Source: Amoebidium appalachense (lineage: Eukaryota > Ichthyosporea). Taken from it: a stretch of 64,000 bases of DNA. Below the pieces are notes generated by a model, which had not been told where the DNA came from, searched no databases, and saw only the letters and a program-made list of their open reading frames with translations. Location of the stretch: contig CAVNZM010000014.1 in assembly GCA_963693365.1 (NCBI GenBank), positions 2,046,001-2,110,000 of the forward strand. Direction: 5' to 3'. Position numbers and translations under genes: made by a program. This document shows, piece after piece, positions 39,726 through 61,554 of the stretch (its first letter is position 1; every line of letters begins with the position of its first letter).

Positions 39726-40528
39726 ACGAAAGCAATGAGCTGCCATATACTGTGCTGACATGTGTTTTCCAGCTTGCCCTTACAGCAGCATGCCCCGTTT
39801 TCCGAGGGCTGTTGGCGGATGTGGATTGCCGGTGGAATGTAATTGCTCAGTCGGTGGACGACAGAACACCAGAGGAGATGGGGGAGGTGGTGAGTGTAAA
39901 CAGATTGGCACACACACACACACGTATGCGCGCACGTACACATGTACACACACATGTATGGATGCGTGCGCACATGCAAGCACGTGCGGGTACACAAGCA
40001 CACTGGTGTGTGTGAATGCTTACGCGCTTTGCCTGTCAATACGAATGCACGCTCACACACGCACACACGCACACACACACACACACGCACACGCACGCAC
40101 ACACACACACACACACACAACACGCAAACGCACACACAGCTGGCGCATGCCTACTCTCGCACACTCGTAAACACGTTAGCGTGCACACACAGGCACACGC
40201 ACATGCGCACACAAATTCGTAGAGGGGGAAGGGGAAGATCTGGCTCTTTTTCCATCGGGTTTTTAAGATGGTGTCGGTGGTTTTTTTTGTGTAACACAGT
40301 AATACACCCACACTGCCACACAGAGACAAACTCGTAGGTGCGCGTGACACACAAACACGCACACACTAACACACACACACACACACACACACTCGCACTC
40401 GCACTCGCACTCACACTCACTCACACACACACACACACACACACAACGCGCACATACACTCTCTCACTCACCCACCCACCCACTCACCCAACAGCAACAC
40501 ACACACACACACACACGCACACACGCAC

Positions 40529-40582
<54 letters not shown>

Positions 40583-40615
40583 GACAACACGCGCGCGCGC
40601 ATCCGCACACCCAAC

Positions 40616-40712
<97 letters not shown>

Positions 40713-40716
40713 GACA

Positions 40717-40803
<87 letters not shown>

Positions 40804-41664
40804 ATCACACACGCGTACACCCCCCCCCCCACACACACACACACGTACACTCGTACACACGCATGCACACATGCACACACACAGCCCCTCAAGAACAACA
40901 AGTACGTAATCAACAAGTCCCGCTACGACAGCATCGACAGCTTCCTGTCCCCCGCACCCTACTTCCAGGAGAAGTACAACGACATTCCACTGGTTATGGA
41001 TGACCAAATAAGGAAGGAGCTCGAGGATAACGGTGCGTCCCCCTACCACTTTTATATATATATATCCCCCCCCCCCCCCCCCCCCCCCCCCCACAAAAAA
41101 AAAAAAAAAAGGAAGGAAGGAAAAGAAAAATTGGAATTGGCGACCCCCGAGGACGGGCTCTGCGTATTATGCTTATTCTTTGTGTGGTTTGCAAACTGCA
41201 TTTTGGTGTCCGTTATGCATGTGCACTTCGTACTCTATGACACATTCTAAACCTCCCCACTTCCCCCTTTCCTCCCCATCCCCCCTCCCGCCTTCTTCTA
41301 GATAGGTGTATCAACGTTGTATGTCGGCATTTCTCACGCATTTCTTCTCTGGGGTTCCTTCATTATTTATGGCGCTTATGCAACATCTACATACAATGAG
41401 GGGTCATGATACTTTGGCGTCAATGACGTGGCACCGCCGTCAGAATGACGTCATTCCACGAAATGCCGCCGGGACACCTGAAACCTCACACATTCCCTCA
41501 TTCCTAAATCTAACCGGAGCCCCCTTCCCCCGCGCCCCCCCCCCCTCCCCCTCCCCTCCCCCTGCCCCCTTTCCTCCCCCCTCCCCTTCCTCTTCCCCTC
41601 CTCCCCCCCCCCCTCCCCCCCCCCCCCCCTCCCCTCCTCCCTCCCCCTCCCCCCCCCCCCCCCC

Positions 41665-41704
<40 letters not shown>

Positions 41705-41817
41705 AGGCATTGACCCGCTTCTGTCTCAGCACGTGGCACATCTGTTCATCCGAGACCCCCTGGTGGTGTTTGGGGAGACACTCAATGTCGACAACAACGA
41801 GAGCTCGGAGCATTTCG

Positions 41818-41859
<42 letters not shown>

Positions 41860-44609
41860 CCCCCTTTTTTTTTTCTTTTTCTTTTTCATTTTCATTTTTT
41901 TGGGGGGGGGGGGGAGGGGGGGGGAGGGGGGGGGGGGGAGATCAAAAGATGCAAAACACAACAGCCAATTGGAGCTCGAAAATGTTCGGTTTTAACCACA
42001 CGACCAAATACAAGCATGTGCCCAATCTTGAACCCCAGCTCTTTTTAGTTTTAACACTAACCCACCGTTGGTTTACAGAATCTGCAGTCCACCAATTGGC
42101 AGACGATGCGATTCAAGCCTCCCCCACCCAACACAGACATTGGCTGGCGAGTTGAATTCAGGTAGCTACCCTTCCTACCACCCATGCCTCTAATCGTTAT
42201 TTCTCCCCCCCCTCCCCCCCCTCCCCCCCCCCCTCCCCCTCCCCCCCTCCCCCCCTCCCTCCCCCCTCCCCCCCCCCCCTTTGGTGCACGGACACACACC
42301 GTTTTCCTGTGAAGATGTATGAAGCCTACTACTGACTTCTTCGCAAAGTAATGGAAATTCTGATTTGTATATTCTCTGTCCATCTATGTGTGTTTGCTTG
42401 TAGTTTGGTTTTGTCCGATACCCGTGCATGGGATAGATACTGAGATACCACTTAGGTATTACACCTAGACATACCAATCTCAAAACGTACAGAATCAAAT
42501 AATTTCCTTGCAAGGTGCCTGGAATTGCAGATACCTGACTTTGAAAAAGCTGGCTTCATAACCACTATTCCATTCTCACGCATAAGCTCATACCACTCAC
42601 GAAAATCACCTCGATATACCAAATTTCACACCCACCGATCCACATTCTTTCCTAGCAGGTGCATGGAAGTACAAATATGTATCCGATCATGAAAATGCCG
42701 ACTTGTGTACCGCTATACCACTTACACACACATCAAATACCACAAATACGAAAAATACACCGAGATATACTAGATTTCACATCCACCGACCCACGTTATT
42801 TCCCTGCAGGTGCATGGAATTGCAGATATCCGACTTTGAGAATGCCGCCTTCACCGCTTTCATCGTGCTGCTCACCAGGGCCATTCTCTCATACAACCTC
42901 AACCTCTATATCCCCATCTCAAAGGTATCCCCCCCCCCCCCCCCCCTCCCCCCCGTCTGCCAAAAAGAAATAAATGAAAATAGAACAAAACTAAAAATAA
43001 AATGAAAATAAAATAAAAATCCATTTCCCCCTCTGCTCTGTACGACTGCTTTCGGTTTCTGTGTTTTTGTTTTGTTGTTGCTTTTGCGGTTATTTGATGT
43101 CTCCCCCAAATGCATATACCCCCCCCCCCCCCCCCCCCCCCTTGGGCCCTCCCTGAGGATGGGCTCTGCTTATGACGCATACTGTGCGCATGGCTATGTT
43201 GCATACTTGAATGTTTGCCTTTGCGTGTGTTCTTCGTGTATGCGTACTTCGTACCGTGTTCCGCATTCAAACCCCCCCGGGGCTATCCCGCCAATTAACC
43301 TATCAATTAACCAGCCCCCACCCGTCCTGCCCCTCACATTCTAATTCATCTGTTGTGGTCACAGGTGGACGAAAACATCCAGATTGCGCAACAAAGGAAT
43401 GCGGCACAAGACAAGAAGTTCTATTTCAGAAAGCACCTGTCCCCGGGTACGTGCTGCACCTGACACACTTTCTCTCTTTCTCTCCTCCCCCCCTGTCTCC
43501 CCTCCCCCCCCCCCCCCCCCCCCCCCCCCTTCCCCCCTTCTCTGTCTCCCTCTCTTTCTCTCCCTCCTTCTTCCAAACCCAATTCTCACAATCATTCCGA
43601 GGGTTCGAGAGCACATTGTCAGCACAACTATTCACATTCGGGTACCTGCAATTGCACACAGTACATAATAATTGTGCAAACAGTAATTAACACTCGTGCA
43701 AACAGTACTGAACATAACTCGCGCAAGCAGTACTAAGCGTATTTGTGCATTTAGTATGTATTTTACACTTGCGCAAGCATCACTTTCCACCTGTACAAAT
43801 AGAAGTTCTCTAAGCCGTAGAATGCTTTCCACTTGCGCAAGCAGTACTTCACGCTTGCGTGCTATGAGTACTTCATGCTTGTGCAAACAGTTTTCTGCAT
43901 CTGTGCAAACAGTGCTTTACGCTTGTGCAAAGATTTCTTTGCATTTGTGCATATAATACTTCACGCTTATGTAAACAGCTCTTTGCATTAGTGCAAACAG
44001 CACTTAGCGCCTGTGCAAACAGGTCTTTGCATTCATGCAAACGGTACTTTACGCTTGTGCAAACAGCTCTTTGCATTTGTTCAACAGTACTCTCCTTTCA
44101 TGCAAACAGCACGTCACACGTAGAAACGCTTGTGCAAACAGTTCGTTGCATCCATGCAAACGGTACTTTACGCTTGTGCAAACAGTTCTCTGCATTTGTT
44201 CAAACAATACTCTCCTTTTATGCAAACAGCACTTCACGCGTGTAAACGCTTGTGCAAACAGTCCTTTGCATCCATGCAAACGGTACTTTACGCTTGTGCA
44301 TACAGTTCTTTGCATTTGTTCAAACAGTACTCTCCTTTTATGCAAACAGCACTTCTAGCGTGAAACAGTACCTCACGCTTGTGCAAACAGTCCTATGGAT
44401 ACTTTTGTGCAAACAGTACCTCACGCTTGTGTAAACAGTGCACTATTTTTGTTCAAGCAGTACTTTGCTCTTTCACACCAACTCATGAAATTATCCCTAC
44501 AGCCGGCCCAGGGATGGATGTGCAATCGGATGACGACCCAGATGCCTATGAGCTCATGAGCATCAACACCATTATCAATGGCCAGGTGTGTGTGTGTGGG
44601 GTTGTGTGG

Positions 44610-44688
<79 letters not shown>

Positions 44689-44934
44689 GGGGACGGCGGG
44701 GACGGCGGGGACGGGGGGCGGGGGGGAGAGGGATGCATGTGAAGGGGGAGGGTTTAACATTTTTAACCCTTTTTCTCTTTTTGCAAGTGTAGCTTTTTTT
44801 AAGCCATGGGAATTTACAACCTCCCCCCAGGTATGCATGATACTGACCACACGCTCTCGTTCATATGCATGGATGCATACACATACACACACATCTACTC
44901 ATTGTGTGCATACACATCTACCCATTGTGTGCGC

Positions 44935-45016
<82 letters not shown>

Positions 45017-45888
45017 ACACACACTGCAGGCCGGTGGTTTTATCGGGCTTCTCCCATTGGTGCGCATGTATCTCGATGCCATCAATGTAGATGTGGAGAC
45101 ACGCTGTCACCTGTCAAAATACCTCAACTTCATTGCAAAGAGAGCTTCAGGTGTGTATATAGCAACCCCCCCCCCCCCCCCCCCCTTCCTTCTCCTCCCC
45201 CCCCCCCCCCCCCCCTCCCCCCAAACCCCAAAAACACACACACACCCTGTCCGCCTTTCGTCTAAGGAGATTATTCAAGACACGCACACACAAAATGCAT
45301 TGACAGAGACACAACAGATGTTTGTTGTTATTTGTCGAGTTTAAATCCCGTTGATCGAATTACCCAGATATGGTAATTGTGATAGATAGAATGGCAGCTC
45401 CGTCGCCATGTATGCACAGAGGCACGTAATACGGTTTCACTCCTACCTTGCCCTTTGCCCCACAAAGATTCTCTCGTGTGTACGTTTAAATACGCTCACA
45501 ATGGAAGCAAGTGTACGGGTGCTGACCCCCCCTTCCCCCCCAACCCCCCCCCCCCCCAACCCCCACCCCCCACACAAACACACACTTGCACACTCGCACA
45601 CACACACACACACACGTACACACGTACACATACACACGTGCACACATACACATACACATACACATACACGTACACGGTACACGTACAGGCGAGCTGATGA
45701 CCACCGCATCTTGGATCCGGCACTTTGTACACAGCCACCCCGACTACAAATTTGACAGCCAAGTGCCCGACAGTATCAACCACGACCTTTTGCGCAAAAT
45801 TTACGCTGCCGGCATGGGCCATGAGGTTATTCCGGAACTTACTGGAACATACGTCACACCACACCCACCGACGGATGGCGCCAAGTAA
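31907..45888 (+). CDS. GCLC: Glutamate-cysteine ligase catalytic subunit
   Basis: Catalyses ATP-dependent joining of glutamate and cysteine, the first and limiting step of glutathione synthesis, in the cytosol. Eighteen exons: 31907-32056, 32617-32729, 34110-34162, 35487-35556, 36498-36569, 37381-37479, 37942-38038, 38496-38594, 39233-39307, 39773-39889, 40885-41032, 41707-41819, 42079-42161, 42810-42924, 43365-43446, 44503-44585, 45030-45150, 45689-45888. All phases match and the product is 629 aa (human 637). Diagnostic segments are MGLLTVG at the start, KFGEELEF (metal/substrate Glu), [18 protein letters not shown]-like [77 protein letters not shown] and [14 protein letters not shown]. Cys 549 (VETRC) aligns with the human Cys implicated in holding the modifier subunit. 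Introns of about 0.3-1.4 kb carry the poly-C-tailed elements and splice-site duplications described separately. Confidence 0.95.
33595..33703 (+). repeat. Poly-C-tailed intronic element, ligase intron 2, copy 1
   Basis: Begins CTCTGAGGGTTGGC, contains ATGCATACT and TTGTTGTCC, and ends GTGCTTCGTATTC...ACACATTCTAAACC. C-rich DNA lies immediately upstream. Short (about 105 bp) subtype. Confidence 0.7.
33793..33927 (+). repeat. Poly-C-tailed intronic element, ligase intron 2, copy 2
   Basis: Long (about 135 bp) subtype: CCCGAGGATGGTCTCTGC, TTGCATACT, GATGTTGCATACT, and 3' end TGTTCCGCATTCTAAC followed by a C-rich tract of more than 100 bases. Closest relatives are the copies at 37193 and 43150. 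Confidence 0.75.
34155..34193 (+). repeat. Duplicated 5' splice site at ligase exon 3
   Basis: GATCGAAGGTATGTG occurs at 34155-34169, where it is the exon 3/intron 3 junction, and again at 34179-34193, a 24-bp tandem copy. Use of the second donor would add 24 bases containing an in-frame TGA. Confidence 0.85.
34756..34866 (+). repeat. Second intronic repeat family, copy in ligase intron 3
   Basis: Similar to 48305-48401: TGATTTCG, TTTTTCATTTTTTGTGAC, TTGTAT, TGTCCTTTGGTG, CTCCATA, CAACTTTCTAATGCATACATC, then C-rich sequence. Sense orientation, inside an intron. Confidence 0.6.
35031..35120 (+). repeat. Poly-C-tailed intronic element, ligase intron 3
   Basis: A shorter, more divergent copy: GTGCTCTGCGTGTGCTTTGC, ATGTTGTCCTTCGTGAATG, CTGTAACACATACCCCCCC. 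C-rich tracts on both sides. Confidence 0.55.
36217..36401 (+). repeat. Poly-C-tailed intronic element with 5' module, ligase intron 4
   Basis: A 5' module TCGAAACTCGAGTACTGTGG (36217-36240) is separated by a 50-base C tract from the core (36290-36401), which contains TTGCTTATGATGCATAC, TCGTGAATGTGTGCTTTGTAC and GTCTAACCCC. The same module-plus-core order occurs at 53187-53331. Confidence 0.7.
37193..37330 (+). repeat. Poly-C-tailed intronic element, ligase intron 5
   Basis: Long subtype, nearly colinear with 43150-43272: CCTGAGGATGTGCTCTGC, TTATGACACATACTGTGC, TTGAATGTTTGCCTTTGC, GCGTACTTCGTACCGTGTTC and CGCATTTAAACCCC. Its poly-C tail runs into CACACAG, which is the acceptor of exon 6, so the element forms the 3' end of the intron. 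Confidence 0.8.
38447..38487 (+). repeat. Three 14-bp repeats just upstream of ligase exon 8
   Basis: ATTTCAATCTCACC is present three times in tandem (38447, 38461, 38475; the last ends TCGCG), ending 8 bases before exon 8 at 38496. This is the zone where a branch point is expected. Confidence 0.85.
40390..40884 (+). repeat. (CA)n block in ligase intron 10
   Basis: Nearly continuous CA repeat up to the acceptor of exon 11, including long pure stretches at about 40616-40710 and 40729-40791, broken by short CCGACAACAC words. The CACACACAG acceptor is itself built from the repeat. Confidence 0.9.
41147..41252 (+). repeat. Poly-C-tailed intronic element, ligase intron 11
   Basis: Short subtype: CCCGAGGACGGGCTCTGCG, TATTATGC, TGTGTGGTTTGC, TTGGTGTCCGTTATG, GCACTTCGTACTCTATGACA, CATTCTAAACC. 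A C-run joined to an A-run lies about 40-90 bases upstream. Confidence 0.75.
42490..42924 (+). repeat. Triplicated acceptor/exon start, ligase intron 13-exon 14
   Basis: Three tandem copies of the intron end plus the start of exon 14, with the GTGC(C/A)TGGAA junctions at 42515, 42659 and 42810 (spacing 144 and 151). Each copy has TTTCC(T/C)(T/A)GCA(A/G)GGTGC; copies 1 and 2 are followed by decayed exon sequence and by TTTCACA(C/T)CCACCGA(T/C)CCAC leading into the next copy. Only copy 3 keeps an intact frame and is the real exon 14. Confidence 0.9.
43150..43272 (+). repeat. Poly-C-tailed intronic element, ligase intron 14
   Basis: Long subtype: CCTGAGGATGGGCTCTGC, TTATGACGCATACTGTGCGC, TTGCATACTTGAATG, GCGTACTTCGTACCGTGTTC, CGCATTCAAACCCC, bracketed by C-runs. 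Confidence 0.8.
43672..44470 (+). repeat. TGCAAACAG minisatellite in ligase intron 15
   Basis: About 800 bp of about 27-30-bp units centred on TTGTGCAAACAGTACTTT. In 44020-44365 the units form a 120-bp higher-order repeat (matching bases at 44101, 44221 and 44341). Each unit ends in a CAG, so about thirty acceptor-like sites precede the real acceptor at 44501-44502. Because the periods are near multiples of three, all frames stay open, which produces misleading protein-like translations. Confidence 0.9.
44586..45029 (+). repeat. Ligase intron 16: (GT)n at 5' end, (CA)n at 3' end
   Basis: The intron starts inside a GT-rich run (pure (GT)n at about 44617-44687), continues with three GGGGACGGC repeats, and ends with a pure (CA)n at about 44938-45014 before CACTGCAG. 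The two repeats are reverse complements within one intron. Confidence 0.9.
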
Positions 45889-46899
45889 GGGTGTTCGGTT
45901 GAACTTTTTTTGGGGGGGGGGAGGGGGGTTTCAGAAAAGAGTTTCATGTTTTCTTTTCTGTGATGTTTAACGTAGCATCCTTGGTTTCTGAAGCGTCGCG
46001 TCAGTTTAGGTCTTTCTGCACATTGTCAAGCAGGTTTGTGCAAATGTCGTTTATAATAATAATTGAAGCGTAGATTCCTTACCCTGTTGTGTTTCAGCAG
46101 TGTACTTCGTAGTAATGCAGACACAGTAGCTAGTGGTCGCTGGAAAGTGTTTCTATGGAATATTGCTAGAACTTACTCCAAGCTTATGCATGTTCTAAAT
46201 GATAAGTTAGTGAGCAATTGACTGAGTGATTGCGTTTCGATTTCTGAGGAAGATCTAGATGTCCCCTGGGTAACGAATTGTCAAATCTGTGTTAAGCAGG
46301 GATGAAAAGTGGTTGCAAACATGTGCCATCATGATGTGGAGCACAGCTGGAATAAAAAATGAAGTGTTGACATAGATGGAGACGTCATCGGCGGTCAAGT
46401 TGCGCAAACACATTGGCATGCATTTAGCCTTCACAGAAACCAATCAGCATCGGTTAATTTAATCAGTACCATATATGGCAGTTTTTTTATGCGCGGCATT
46501 CGCCCACACCGTTAGCTTGCATTCTTTCCTTTTACACACGAGCACGAGTCACTGAGGCGGCAGCGTAAGATACAGGGACGGAAGGGGTCACTTTCCAGCT
46601 TTCAGCTTAGTTTGAAGCAGGAGTTACAAAAAAAATAGTATAGGCTTTTCACTTTCTATCCTTAGGGCACTGTGCTGTAAAATAAATCCTTGAACATAAA
46701 ACAGCGATACAAGTGTAGGTGTCACCGTGTGTCGATAACTAATTATAACTCATCAATACCCATTTTCTCCAGAAAATACTCCCCCAGCCTGACAGCCTGA
46801 CACTCAATTGAAGTAACAAGAGTAACGTGCAAGAACATAGTGTATTTTTCTTTTTTCCGCACCAGGGCACTTAGTGAAGGGTTTATAGCAGCTTCAGTC
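45889..46899. other. Gene-free spacer between ligase and membrane protein
   Basis: About 1 kb of mostly unique DNA with no pure repeat tract and no recognisable frame. It should contain the ligase 3' UTR and the promoter of the next gene. TTCCGCACCAG at 46855-46865 resembles a splice acceptor, so a small upstream 5' exon of the next gene is possible. Confidence 0.5.
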
Positions 46900-58050
<11,151 letters not shown>

Positions 58051-58396
58051 AAGTTCAAATTTTCGTCGATGCACCAAAGGTTAATGGCGCTTGTTTGGGT
58101 AGTATAGCCTAAACACCTTCCACAGTTTCCAACAAACATCTCGCGAGTAGTCATTATTGATAATGGCCCTTGCATGGCACATGTGCGGGAGAAAAAGGTG
58201 ATTTTTTGTCATTTTTTCAGACCAGAAGGAAGCTTAAACAAACCGTGATGTAAGCAATGTTCATATCAATAGTATACATGACTTACAGTGATGTAAATGC
58301 ATACAGGGGCCATTTCCATATATTGTGTTATCTGTAGTTTGCAAGTGATTGTGCATATAAATAGTGTGAAACCAACAAAAAAAAAAGTAGGAAACT

Positions 58397-58439
<43 letters not shown>

Positions 58440-60528
58440 GGCCCCTGAGTTCTCTTCCCCTTTCTTCCCTACTGCCCATGTGTTTTGTGACTCTGAAATC
58501 ATTCTGGCTTTCAACTTTTCGCGTTGCACACAACTATCGTAACAAGATAATCTACAATGTTAAAAATCCAAGATATGTATGCCGCGTGGAAAAATCATCA
58601 GTTTCTGGCTAACTCTTGCTTGGTGGCTGGCCACCAGGTGACATATCGCAGCTAGCGCCAAATATCACAGAAAAAAATAAATAAGCTTTTAGGATATCTC
58701 GGAGTTCCAGTGAAAATTGACCAGTGGTAATAAACGGATTGGAAACAGATCAAAAGTAAATGTTGTAAAAAGGTTCAAATCAAACACACGCACCCACACA
58801 CACAAACAACGTTGTACAATCAGGGCGTCTCTACACACGCACGCACAAACACACACCGTGTGAGACGGACACACAAGCGCGCGCACCAACCGTTGAGTCA
58901 GACCTACAGTGCACGTGTCACAGGTGACACGTACACCGGCCACGTGCACACACACGCGCACACAAGCAAACGCATGAGCACACACACATGTACATGTACA
59001 TACGTACGTACGTATGGTATATATATGTACATGTGTGATACACACACGCGCTTGTTTCATGCGCGCGCGCACACAGTGTCACACACACACACGGTGTCAT
59101 GACCCACTGTTCACTGCAGAATCATTGACTACATACACCCACCGTCACAAAAAACGTTACACTCGAGTCGCGCGCACACGCACACGAACATACACACGCA
59201 CACGTCACACGTCACACACATGCGCGCACACACAGTACTCACGTACACACACACATCGTCGTATTTACCGTGGCACACGTTTTGTTATACCAAATAGAAT
59301 ACTGTACATGCAATTGCACGGACCCATACTATATTCAGAGTTTGCCTTCAGTTTCATGAACACGGTCTCTCTGTTCTTATTTAGTAGGATTGGGTTGTTT
59401 TCCTCACGTAACCGACACTTCGGGGGAGGGGGGAGGGGGGAGGGTTTAAGTTCGGAATGGCTTAAGAGTATGATACGAATAGTGCTAAGTATTCACGATG
59501 CTCGACGGGCGACGGGACAAGTTACGTTCACATGTATATTAGCCTTGAAGAGTACACATCATAGAGCCCATCCTCTGGGCGAGGCAGGGCTGGGGGGGGG
59601 GGGGGGGGGGGGGGGGGGGCTGGCTCTGACAAGCTCACCAGAATAAAACAAAACCTGTCGGCCAACCCCCCCCCCCCCAAAAAAAAAAAAACAAAAAACA
59701 AAACGTGACACCCACTACACGGTTAAGGGCTATCACCAGCAACAGCAATATTAGTCACCTTGTGGCCACCCATTATTTCTGTGCGGAGTTCTATTTGCTC
59801 GCTTGGGAGACAACCAACGAAAATGAAACAAATGTATTCTTCGTGTTGATTCGAAACACGCACATATCCCTAAGGTTCAAAGATATCCAACTACGGGAAA
59901 CCGCCATAAATATCTGGCAGTGCCGTGCGGATATATTGGATATAACTTTATAATGCATATCACAGTCATTGGAAACTGTGGTACTCACCAAAAACAAAAC
60001 AAACCGAACAAGAAACACACTCTAGCATGTTCCTTAGAGGGTATAACTTGGCGCTCCAACAAACAAAAGAAAAGCAAGTATCGTATGTAAGAAAATGAAA
60101 TGAAGCCCCCCCCCCCCCCCCCCCCCCCGTCCTTTTTCAAACACACACACACACACTGTTCAAGTCTACAACCACAGGCTGCCACAGGCTGTCGACACCA
60201 CATACCATCACCACGAAAAAGAATAAAAATGGCCCCTGCACGCATAGGTACTATGAGACCGAGAGATAATGAACAGACCAACGAAGGCACACAGGTATAC
60301 AGGTAGGGAATATTTCAAGATTTGGTGCAAATTCTCTAGCAACCACTACCCTCCCCTCAAACCTAGCATAAAACCCAGCATATTTCATCATACTCCCCTT
60401 ACCGAAGTGTATGATACCACCACCATATATATTACCCGATAACATCAAAGCCAACAGAAGACAGGAAGCAAGGTACCCTAACACCTACACTTCTCCAAAA
60501 AAAAACACCTACAGCCATAACCCTCCTA

Positions 60529-60563
<35 letters not shown>

Positions 60564-60789
60564 ACCCTCTTCCCCCTACACACAAAGACAATTCAGTTAT
60601 GTAGAGTGTAGGCACCACACAGCCTCCCTAAAAGAGGGTGCGTCTTATAGGATCTCTATACCAGCACGATCAAAAGATGCAACCAAAAACAACTCTAAAA
60701 GCGCATCCCTCCCCACACGGACAAATAAACAAACACAAACTACACCTGCATCCATCATCCACAAGCAACACCCATCCTCCCCACCGTGC
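58051..60789. other. Gene-free spacer between membrane protein and zinc finger
   Basis: No gene supported. Contents: a 41-base T-run at about 58398-58438, CA/CG-rich DNA at about 58780-59260 including ACGT-rich palindromic words near 58990-59040, a G-run at about 59591-59619, a C-run joined to an A-run at 59668-59691, and C-runs at about 60107-60128 and 60531-60563. Confidence 0.7.
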
Positions 60790-61554
60790 TCACATGGGCT
60801 GGTTCTGGTGGCGGCGCTGCATGTGCTTGCGCAAAGCGCTGGGGTCACTGTAGGCCTCCCCACATCCCTCATACTTGCACACACATGGTCGCTCGCCTGT
60901 ATGCGTCCTCATGTGGATCTTCAAATCCTTGCTCGCAGCAAACGCGGCACGGCAGTTCTCCACGGTGCACTTGTGCGGCTTGTTCCCCGTATGCTTGGTC
61001 TCATGCGCCTTCAACGACCCCTTTTGCGTAAAAGTCGCGTTGCAGCCCGGGTGGGGGCACCTGTGGGGCCTCTCCCCCGTGTGCAGGAGAATGTGCCTCT
61101 TGACGTTGCTCGCATAATCGCTGCAGTACCCACATCCCTCCACCGGGCACACATATCTCCCAATGTCCACATCCTGATCCTCATCCACACGGAGAGGTTT
61201 CAAATTCTCATTCGGGTCGACGGGGACAATCTGGGCCGGGTTGGGTGGTTGGGGCCGGCCGATGGCAAGGGCCCGGGAGTCGAAACCCATGGGGTTCTGG
61301 TCTGCACGCTGGCCTGTCCCAAGCCCGGCTACGGCCGCTGCCACCACCGACCCGTCGAGTCTAGCCCGTTTACCGGCCCGGTTCGCATAGTGGTCTTCGA
61401 ACTCTTGGCGTTGTGGGTCATGGACGGCATGTTGCTGAGACTGCATGGTGTGGACGGCGGCGGCTCCCGGCTGGTAGCTTGCGTAATTTAGGGCGCCGCC
61501 ACTGCAGAAGAAGGAGAACCCGCAGTGCGGGCATTGGCAAGGGTGGCTGCTCAT
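60790..61554 (-). CDS. C2H2 zinc-finger protein, four C-terminal fingers
   Basis: Intact single-exon frame of 254 aa, with Met at 61554 and TGA at 60790. Four contiguous C2H2 fingers span about residues 134-249: VCPVEGCGYCS, RCPHPGCNATF, KCTVENCRAAF and VCKYEGCGEAY, joined by TGERP/TGNKP linkers; the last uses H-X4-H. Residues 61-65 (GKRAR) could help nuclear import. The N-terminus carries CQCPHCGFSFFC (6-17), a Cys-rich knuckle reminiscent of the CPHCxGCG motif at the start of the two paralogs near 14 kb, so the three genes may form one local family. It probably binds nucleic acid in the nucleus; targets are unknown. The longer open frame on the opposite strand (60808-61491) is a shadow. Confidence 0.9.
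   Translation of the reverse strand: MSSHPCQCPHCGFSFFCSGGALNYASYQPGAAAVHTMQSQQHAVHDPQRQEFEDHYANRAGKRARLDGSVVAAAVAGLGTGQRADQNPMGFDSRALAIGRPQPPNPAQIVPVDPNENLKPLRVDEDQDVDIGRYVCPVEGCGYCSDYASNVKRHILLHTGERPHRCPHPGCNATFTQKGSLKAHETKHTGNKPHKCTVENCRAAFAASKDLKIHMRTHTGERPCVCKYEGCGEAYSDPSALRKHMQRRHQNQPM

Noticed and set aside
41440-41460. TGACGTCA in ligase intron 11 as an enhancer
   Set aside because: An isolated 8-mer inside an intron is expected by chance often enough; nothing else supports it.
43696-44434. Cys/Leu-rich repetitive protein with 'ANSSLHLF'-like units
   Set aside because: It is a frame of the intron 15 minisatellite. The same array is open on the opposite strand too, and exons 15 and 16 splice across it with matching phase.
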